Source of the DNA: Bdellovibrionales bacterium RBG_16_40_8
GTDB lineage: Bacteria > Bdellovibrionota > Bdellovibrionia > Bdellovibrionales > UBA1609
Length of the DNA: 10,989 nucleotides
Reading direction: 5' to 3'
Assembly (NCBI GenBank): GCA_001769925.1
Contig: MEPT01000050.1
Coordinates: 30,178 to 41,166, forward strand
A program made the position numbers and the translations under genes. A model generated the notes under the pieces. It was given only the letters and a program-made list of their open reading frames with translations, had not been told where the DNA came from and ran no database searches. Of this stretch, positions 6,745 through 10,989 are shown piece by piece (the first letter of the stretch is position 1; every line of letters starts with the position of its first letter).

Positions 6745-7266
6745 CTAAACTTCGGCTTCGGGACGACGAACACGAATCGCACCCATCGCTTGCGTATGGG
6801 CTTTAAGCGAGGCACTAGGATTCTGCACCACGCGTTGCTGCAACTTTGTAAAAATTGGCTCACGAATCTGCAGGGAATTGTCTTGAAGCACACACTGCCT
6901 TGCTATTCGCTTCTTGCCGTTGATCACAATCGGCGCTTTCATATTGGCCGTCATCTGCGTTGGGTCCACTGGTATAGTTATAATTGTGAGAAGTCTGCCC
7001 TCTTGAACAGATTTAATATCTAGAGCCTCAAGATCTGACTTGGGTAACTCAATTTGGTAGCTAGATGAAAACAATTCTGGCTCAAGGACAGGAAAAGCAA
7101 TTTGGGAATTATCGCAACTCTGCAGCCACGCGAAAATATCATCATTGGGATCATCGAGAAGCACAAATTTATGAAGCTCACCGAACCCCAATAACCCCTC
7201 TGCAAACTCCAAAATGTCGGCTAGGGCTACTTCTATCTCCCCGAACCTAGACGTCTGGACCCTCAT
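6745..7266 (-). CDS. fliW: flagellar assembly factor FliW
   Basis: 173 residues. FliW binds either flagellin or CsrA; when free of flagellin it blocks CsrA and so releases flagellin translation. Family motifs seen are FAEGLLGFGELHKFVLLDD (21-39), FAWLQSCDN, IAFPVLEPELF, PVDPTQMTANMKAPIVIN and KRIARQCVL. After these a tail of roughly 25-30 residues (QNPSASLKAHTQAMGAIRVR and beyond) exceeds the usual length of about 145-150. The ATG follows a strong GGAGGGG Shine-Dalgarno, which contains an A-N-GGA CsrA-type motif (ATGGA). It lies 85 nt downstream of csrA on the same strand. The pairing with csrA is the standard functional context for FliW. Confidence 0.92.
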   Translation of the reverse strand: MRVQTSRFGEIEVALADILEFAEGLLGFGELHKFVLLDDPNDDIFAWLQSCDNSQIAFPVLEPELFSSSYQIELPKSDLEALDIKSVQEGRLLTIITIPVDPTQMTANMKAPIVINGKKRIARQCVLQDNSLQIREPIFTKLQQRVVQNPSASLKAHTQAMGAIRVRRPEAEV

Positions 7267-7349
7267 TACCCCTCCATTACACCAGATTGCCTACAAATTA
7301 ATGACACCGCAAGCCTGAAGATGGGAAAAATTCAAAAATTTATAAAGTT

Positions 7350-7371
7350 ACCTACTTTGTCTTAAGTAGGT
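7350..7371 (-). promoter_or_regulatory. 8-bp hairpin spanning the csrA stop codon
   Basis: ACCTACTT-N6-AAGTAGGT is an exact 8-bp inverted repeat. Its 3' arm on the csrA strand contains the TAG stop. An AT-rich stretch with TTTTT runs follows, but only about 10 nt later, so it is a poor intrinsic terminator. It could be a partial attenuator or an mRNA-stabilising structure between csrA and fliW. Confidence 0.5.
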
Positions 7372-7582
7372 TTGCCACGGCGCGCGTAGAATCAGGGACC
7401 GACATTGATGCATCCCGATTTTGCTGTTTTATCGCCTGATAGACTTCTTCACGGTAAATACGCGTCTCTTTTGGCGCTTCGATGCCCAAACGCACCTGCT
7501 TTCCACGTATTTTCTCTATCCGGATCTTAATATTATCGTCGATCGTTATACTTTCGCCGAGTTTTCTGGTCAGAACCAGCAT
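7352..7582 (-). CDS. csrA: carbon storage regulator CsrA (translational repressor)
   Basis: 76 residues. CsrA is a homodimeric RNA-binding protein that binds GGA-containing hairpins over ribosome binding sites, and with FliW it controls flagellin synthesis. Recognisable parts are [12 protein letters not shown] (1-12), with the RNA-contacting L4 and R6 region, the [10 protein letters not shown] core (30-39), and YREEVYQAI (43-51), with the conserved Arg of the second RNA-contact surface; Tyr replaces the His common in enterobacteria. The tail beyond residue 55 is longer than in the 61-residue E. coli protein, as in other CsrA proteins that pair with FliW. The ATG has Shine-Dalgarno AAGGAG with 5-nt spacing. 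The leader holds two GGA triplets 11 nt apart, one in the Shine-Dalgarno, which would allow autoregulation. A sigma-28-like promoter lies upstream. Confidence 0.95.
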   Translation of the reverse strand: MLVLTRKLGESITIDDNIKIRIEKIRGKQVRLGIEAPKETRIYREEVYQAIKQQNRDASMSVPDSTRAVANLLKTK

Positions 7583-7645
7583 AGGTCTCCTTCAACATCC
7601 TAGTCAAAGCTCATATTTAATCACACTTGAAATCCACTAACATAC

Positions 7646-7673
7646 TTAACGGCATGATTCTCGTGGGGCTTTA
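7646..7673 (-). promoter_or_regulatory. sigma-28-like (FliA/SigD) promoter for csrA-fliW
   Basis: On the minus strand TAAAGCCC is followed by 12 nt and GCCGTTAA. The flagellar sigma consensus is TAAAGTTT-N11-GCCGATAA, so the -35 core TAAAG matches, the -10 matches 7 of 8, and the spacer is one base longer. The predicted start would be near 7639, giving a leader of about 57 nt before the csrA ATG. The flagellar context makes it plausible. Confidence 0.5.
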
Positions 7674-7743
7674 GGTAGACCCTGGGCTAGAAAAAGTCAA
7701 TGGGTAATACAAGCCAGCTGTGAGTGAAAAAATCTATAAAAAT

Positions 7744-7864
7744 TGTCAAAAATATTCGACACAACAATATATATGACAGTTTTAGCAAAATAGAATATTT
7801 GCGAAAACGTAGATTCCCACAGATAAACACCCACCCCCTGTCTATAAGTACTGAAACTTAGACA
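7744..7864. promoter_or_regulatory. cluster of TGTC/GACA half-sites upstream of the VWA-gene sigma-54 promoter
   Basis: TGTC at 7744-7747 and 7839-7842; GACA at 7758-7761, 7775-7778 and 7861-7864. Two inverted pairs result: TGTC-N10-GACA (7744-7761) and a longer one in which TGTCTA-t-AAGT (7839-7849) faces ACTTAGACA (7856-7864) with a single bulged base. The pairs are centred about 157 and 58 nt upstream of the predicted start. About one such 4-mer would be expected by chance in 121 bp. Activator binding is inference. Confidence 0.35.
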
Positions 7865-7883
7865 CTAAACTTCAATTTGCGCA

Positions 7884-7899
7884 TGGCACCGCAATTGCT
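7884..7899 (+). promoter_or_regulatory. sigma-54 (-24/-12) promoter for the VWA-domain gene
   Basis: TGGCAC (7884-7889), five bases, TTGCT (7895-7899). GG (7885-7886) and GC (7897-7898) are exactly 10 nt apart, and both blocks agree with the RpoN consensus TGGCAC-N5-TTGCW. The predicted start is near 7910, giving a leader of about 22 nt with Shine-Dalgarno GGGAGG just before the ATG at 7932. Confidence 0.75.
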
Positions 7900-7931
7900 C
7901 TTTAAACATTTGGGTTCATGAGGGAGGAATA

Positions 7932-8933
7932 ATGTATAAACGTATCATTTTATTACTAATAATTTTAATAGTAAGCGCCACACAGGTGCGCTGCTCCAAC
8001 GACGTTTCATTTGCAACTTCTGATCTAAACAGCCAAGCAGCATCAAGCGGACTTAGTAAATCTGAATTATTTACTCAGGGTACCGTAAGTAAAAAATTAG
8101 ACGTTCTCTTTGTAGTAGATAATTCAGTTTCAATGGCTGAAGAGCAACAAAAAATGGGACAAAAAATAGACAGTTTTTTATCAACTCTTTACGATATTGA
8201 TTGGCAATTGGGTGTCACTACTACAGATGTATCAAATGGTAAGTACGGCATAAAAGGTGATCTAATAACTTTTTCTGGTACGAATAGTTATATTCTCACA
8301 AAAAAAACTCCGAACTTTTCGCAAGCGTTTCTTAATACTGTGGTGCGCGCTGAAAGCTACAATTGTGGCAGCGATTGTGCCTCAGGAGATGAACAGCCTC
8401 TAAGAGCAGCAATTGAAGCCATTAATAAACGCAACACTAACAATCACGGTTTTTTTCGTAATGATGCTGATTTTGGTCTTCTAATCTTGTCTGATGAGAA
8501 TGAAATGAGCACTGGGCCCGCCAATGCTACTCCACCTAGCGAAGTCATTAATACAGTTAAATCCATTTGGGGAGATAGTAAAAAACTTTTATCTTACGGA
8601 ATGATTATTATTCCAGGCGACATCGCATGTTTAAATCAACAATCTGGCGGGGGCTATTATGGAACTTTCGTGGCAGAACTGGCTCTACTCACCGGCGGTC
8701 TTGTCGGTAGCATTTGTGCCGAAAACTATGCCCCGACTCTTGGGCTACTCGCCGACCATGCGCGCAAGCTTTTAGAATATGTACAACTTAAATACTATCC
8801 AGCTCCAGAAAGTATTGTTATTAAATTTACACCATACCATATATCATCATGGCACGTCGACGGACGCCGAATTTACTTCGATAATCCACCACCCAAGGAC
8901 ACCGTAATTAATGTCGATTATGTAGTGAAATAA
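7932..8933 (+). CDS. secreted or lipid-anchored von Willebrand factor A (VWA) domain protein
   Basis: 333 residues, ATG preceded by AGGGAGGAAT. A hydrophobic N-terminus (5-16) ends near VRCSND. Cys21 would suit a lipoprotein, but the -1 residue is Arg rather than Gly/Ala/Ser, so lipidation is doubtful. The VWA domain starts near 56: DVLFVVDNSVSMAEEQ supplies the metal-binding DxSxS motif (D63, S65, S67), TTTD (96-99) the candidate threonine and LLILSDENE (183-191) the distal Asp (D188), so the MIDAS metal site looks complete. Cys145 and Cys149 (NCGSDC) and Cys233 and Cys262 could form disulfides, in keeping with a periplasmic or surface location. After about 288 a short beta-rich C-terminal region (SIVIKFTPYHI...INVDYVVK) follows. 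VWA proteins of this type are metal-dependent adhesion or protein-binding modules; the ligand is unknown. It lies opposite to the flagellar genes on both sides. Confidence 0.85.
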   Translation: MYKRIILLLIILIVSATQVRCSNDVSFATSDLNSQAASSGLSKSELFTQGTVSKKLDVLFVVDNSVSMAEEQQKMGQKIDSFLSTLYDIDWQLGVTTTDVSNGKYGIKGDLITFSGTNSYILTKKTPNFSQAFLNTVVRAESYNCGSDCASGDEQPLRAAIEAINKRNTNNHGFFRNDADFGLLILSDENEMSTGPANATPPSEVINTVKSIWGDSKKLLSYGMIIIPGDIACLNQQSGGGYYGTFVAELALLTGGLVGSICAENYAPTLGLLADHARKLLEYVQLKYYPAPESIVIKFTPYHISSWHVDGRRIYFDNPPPKDTVINVDYVVK

Positions 8934-8956
8934 ATTTTAACGCACTTGCGACACAT

Positions 8957-8976
8957 AAAAGCGCCTGGCACCTTTT
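8957..8976 (-). terminator. candidate intrinsic terminator of flgK-flgL
   Basis: Read on the minus strand just after the flgL stop, AAAGGTGC pairs with GCGCTTTT around the loop CAG: 8 bp including two G-U pairs, the T-run forming the end of the stem. On the opposite strand the two wobble pairs become mismatches, so it serves flgL rather than the VWA gene. Confidence 0.35.
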
Positions 8977-10035
8977 TTAGGAGATAAAATCCATTAGGCT
9001 TTTTTGCATAAGTCTGCCAGAAGTTTGTAAGGTGGCTTGTAGGGTGCCTTCGGTTTTATTAATGTTGCTGATAACTTCAAACGCATCTGCGTCTTCTAGT
9101 TGAGATATGTTAGCTTTAGTATCAACAATATTCGTGTGCATAGAATTTAACGTATTGTCTATTGTGTTTACACGTGAACCTAAAGCAGATCTTGCCACAA
9201 CAACTTGTTGAAAAGCGTCGTCAAGACGATCCATAGATTCTTGAATGCCCGTTTTATCGTCTGTCATCAAAGCGACTTCCATTTTTTTCAGCGCACGAAA
9301 AATGTTAACTCCCTGAGCCTGAGGAATAAAATTAATTTCATCTTCATTTTGTAGCGGCGCTGCATTTTCGGTTGTACGCACTGAGGCTGGCCCACGAAGT
9401 GGGGGTAACTCTTCTTGTTGTTTTAAAAGCTCTTTGTAATTATGTGGTTGCCTGAGAGATTTGTAATTAAAACCGTCTCTTGAAAGGCCTTTGCCCTCAA
9501 AAATAACTGATCCAGGTAAATTCATCGATAAAAAAGATTCTTTATCTACATGTATTTTCATTTCACCGTCGTCACCATTATAGCCGCCCAAATCATTAAA
9601 AGGCGCATCGTTTGTCATAAACCCGCCAAAAATGAAACGTTCACCTAACTTGCGGTTTGCTATTTGTATGGCCTGATTATGAAGTTGTTTAACTTCTTCT
9701 GCGACTATTCTTCGCGACTGCGCGCTGGCACCAGCGTCATTTGACTGAGAAATGGCTAGTTCTTTGGCGCGCACTAAAACTTCTGTTAGTTCACCCAGCG
9801 ATTGTTCTGAAAAATCAAGAAAACTTTTAGCGTAATTCAGGTTTTTTATAAATTGTTCTGTGCTTCTTTGTTCAACACGCGAAGATAGAACGCGGCTTGC
9901 TGCTACCGGGTCATCTGACGGCTTATTCACGCGTTTTTGCGTAGCCGCTTGGTTTTGCAGAGACGCCATCTCAGTACGATTTTGGCTTATTGATTTATTT
10001 ACCTGATCGTAAGCCATTTTGTCAGCAATTCTCAT
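8977..10035 (-). CDS. flgL: flagellar hook-associated protein 3 (FlgL, HAP3)
   Basis: 352 residues. FlgL forms the second of the two junction rings between hook and filament and is exported by the flagellar type III system. The flagellin-like N-terminal helix region is clear (MRIADKMAYDQVNKSISQN, then LQNQAATQKRVNKPSDDPVAASRVLS, 27-52). It continues with the coiled-coil D1 portion (AKSFLDFSEQSLGELTEVLVRAKELA) and the FlgL-typical RKLGERFIFGGF...PF segment. The C-terminal D0/D1 helix has ISQLEDADAFEVISNINKTE and ends LMQKSLMDFIS, like flagellin C-termini. The middle, roughly 150-235, is the variable surface domain. The ATG is 18 nt after the flgK stop with a modest GTGGTGA Shine-Dalgarno. As usual, flgK is immediately upstream. 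Confidence 0.93.
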   Translation of the reverse strand: MRIADKMAYDQVNKSISQNRTEMASLQNQAATQKRVNKPSDDPVAASRVLSSRVEQRSTEQFIKNLNYAKSFLDFSEQSLGELTEVLVRAKELAISQSNDAGASAQSRRIVAEEVKQLHNQAIQIANRKLGERFIFGGFMTNDAPFNDLGGYNGDDGEMKIHVDKESFLSMNLPGSVIFEGKGLSRDGFNYKSLRQPHNYKELLKQQEELPPLRGPASVRTTENAAPLQNEDEINFIPQAQGVNIFRALKKMEVALMTDDKTGIQESMDRLDDAFQQVVVARSALGSRVNTIDNTLNSMHTNIVDTKANISQLEDADAFEVISNINKTEGTLQATLQTSGRLMQKSLMDFIS

Positions 10036-10053
10036 CTATTTATCACCACTTCG

Positions 10054-10989
10054 CTACATATGCTTTATATTTAAAACCGTATCCATCATTTCATCTGCCG
10101 CACGAATTAGTCGCGCTGCAGCCTCAAACGATTTTTGAAACTCAATCATTTTGGTCGTTTCTTCATCGAGACTTACACCACTTATACTTTCTCTAATATT
10201 TTTTAGCTGACCAACAATGCCCTTTTGTGATTCTAGTTCAGAGTTAGCTTTATTCGCGGTAATACCAACGTTGCCAACTATATTGCCGTAAAAATCATTA
10301 AAAGTACTTTTGCCGTCAGCCATAGGTTTTTCGTATTCTAGAGCCGAAATAACATTTGCCACACGATTATCACCAGGGGCATTGGGCACGGCCGCCGATA
10401 CAATTAACCCAGCATTTTGTTGTATATAGTTACTAATTTTTATATTTGCCGATGCTCCTGTTTTGCCACCGCTCACGTCAAAGAATTCACGACCTTTATT
10501 ATTATAGCGATCAAATCCAGACATATGAGCTTTATTAACTTCAGTGGCCAGGGCATAAGCCATTTCGTCCATGTCATCTGCCGTCTTATTGATAAAACGG
10601 TCACGAATTTCTAGTAGTCCACCAAGACGACCGCCAGTTATTTGCTCTGTAAGTCTAACTGGTTGTGATGTTTCACTAGGCTTATAGAGAACATCAACGC
10701 TACCTTCGCGTTTACCCTCGCGCGCACCTGAAGATGAAACTAGCAAATCTCGTTGCTGCGAACCTGACACTAAAATACCAGTATTGCCAACCGTGATGAT
10801 CATAAGGCCATCATCACTTTCACCATAACGAATATTTATTTTTTCACTTAACTCTTTAATAAGTTGATCGCGACGATCACGCTCATCATTGGCTTCAATG
10901 GCATTATGTTCGGCCATTTTAATTTTACCGTTTAATTGTGAAATTTCTTTCGTGGTGGCGTTTATTGATGCTACTTCTGTGGCAATTTG
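10054..10989 (-). CDS. flgK: flagellar hook-associated protein 1 (FlgK, HAP1), C-terminal part, N-terminus beyond window
   Basis: The frame is open to the window edge, giving 311 residues of the C-terminal part. FlgK forms the hook-proximal junction ring. The upstream codons at 10918-10989 encode QIATEVASINATTKEISQLN, continuing into ANDERDRRDQLIKELSEKINI, which is the conserved FlgK D1 helix (IN-x-x-x-x-I-x-x-LN...DxRD). Thus the ATG complementary to 10915-10917 is internal and not the start. Further landmarks are GGRLGGLLEIRDRFI, MDEMAYALATEVNKAHMSGFD and the C-terminal SGVSLDEETTKMIEFQKSFEAAARLIRAADEMMDTVLNIKH, the HAP1 terminal helix. A full-length FlgK would be about 450-550 residues. 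It is followed by flgL 18 nt later. Confidence 0.95.
   Translation of the reverse strand, partial: QIATEVASINATTKEISQLNGKIKMAEHNAIEANDERDRRDQLIKELSEKINIRYGESDDGLMIITVGNTGILVSGSQQRDLLVSSSGAREGKREGSVDVLYKPSETSQPVRLTEQITGGRLGGLLEIRDRFINKTADDMDEMAYALATEVNKAHMSGFDRYNNKGREFFDVSGGKTGASANIKISNYIQQNAGLIVSAAVPNAPGDNRVANVISALEYEKPMADGKSTFNDFYGNIVGNVGITANKANSELESQKGIVGQLKNIRESISGVSLDEETTKMIEFQKSFEAAARLIRAADEMMDTVLNIKHM

Larger units (their letters stand above)
7583..7931. other. 349-nt divergent intergenic regulatory region
   Basis: Separates csrA (minus) from the VWA gene (plus). No ORF with coding character is seen. It contains the csrA leader with its sigma-28-like promoter (7646-7673), a run of TGTC/GACA half-sites (7744-7864) including an imperfect 9-bp inverted repeat, and a sigma-54 promoter (7884-7899) close to the VWA gene. 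No tRNA or recognisable small RNA was found by eye. Confidence 0.7.

Noticed and set aside
6718..7250. Plus-strand open frames opposite fliW
   Set aside because: Rich in Cys, His, Arg and Trp, without ribosome binding sites, and fully overlapped by a clearly conserved fliW. The same applies to the plus-strand frames inside the meaB, rfaE2, RDD, rsmE, flgL and flgK genes.
7992..7994. Lipoprotein cleavage at Cys21 of the VWA protein
   Set aside because: The preceding residues are Q-V-R; Arg before Cys does not fit the lipobox. Kept only as a possibility in the gene entry.
8966..8980. TGGCAC word resembling a sigma-54 -24 element between the VWA gene and flgL
   Set aside because: Ten bases after the GG there is AG instead of GC, and it would only transcribe antisense to flgL.
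10915..10917. ATG start (minus strand) for a 287-residue FlgK
   Set aside because: The frame stays open upstream to the window edge, and the extra residues belong to the conserved FlgK helix before ANDERDRRD. The ATG is internal.
1..10989. CRISPR arrays, insertion sequences, tRNA or rRNA genes, attachment sites
   Set aside because: No direct repeat arrays, transposase-like proteins, terminal inverted repeats or cloverleaf/TTCRA signatures were seen on either strand by eye.

Overview
The window looks like chromosomal DNA of a Gram-negative, flagellated bacterium of modest GC content. It holds an LPS heptose-pathway enzyme (RfaE2 type), a predicted outer-membrane beta-barrel, flagellar hook-filament proteins and a CsrA/FliW pair. 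Together with the VWA-domain envelope protein and sigma-54-like promoters, this would fit a Bdellovibrionota/Oligoflexia-type organism. That placement is an inference from gene content, not from a marker gene.

Left part (1-3060). A short C-terminal tail of a plus-strand gene is followed by the convergent minus-strand gene of a MeaB/ArgK-type GTPase. A 197-nt divergent intergenic region with a sigma-54-like promoter then leads into two closely spaced plus-strand genes. The first encodes a membrane-anchored helical protein of unknown function, the second a probable small outer-membrane beta-barrel.

Centre (3082-7582, all minus strand). Read in the direction of transcription the order is csrA, fliW, an exported protein with a FlgT-C-like domain, prmA, rsmE, an RDD-family membrane protein and rfaE2. 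From prmA onward the genes are tightly packed (prmA and rsmE overlap by 4 nt). A sigma-28-like (FliA/SigD) promoter precedes csrA. Hairpins sit on the csrA stop codon and directly in front of the prmA start.

Right part (7583-10989). A 349-nt divergent intergenic region carries the csrA promoter on one strand and a very good sigma-54 promoter on the other. The latter drives a secreted von Willebrand factor A (VWA) protein gene. That gene is convergent with flgL, which is preceded by flgK (cut by the window edge). In many bacteria flgK-flgL-(fliW/csrA) are neighbours on one strand, so the VWA gene looks like an insertion that splits the flagellar cluster.

How it fits together. FlgK and FlgL form the hook-filament junction. 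FliW and CsrA form the partner switch that ties flagellin synthesis to assembly. The FlgT-C-like protein may be an envelope accessory of the same machinery. PrmA and RsmE modify ribosomal protein L11 and 16S rRNA, and RfaE2 feeds LPS heptose synthesis. The most interesting unexplained structure is that the two plus-strand, envelope-directed loci both have GG-N10-GC sigma-54-type promoters, 20-odd nt leaders and upstream clusters of TGTC/GACA half-sites. This suggests a common enhancer-binding activator.
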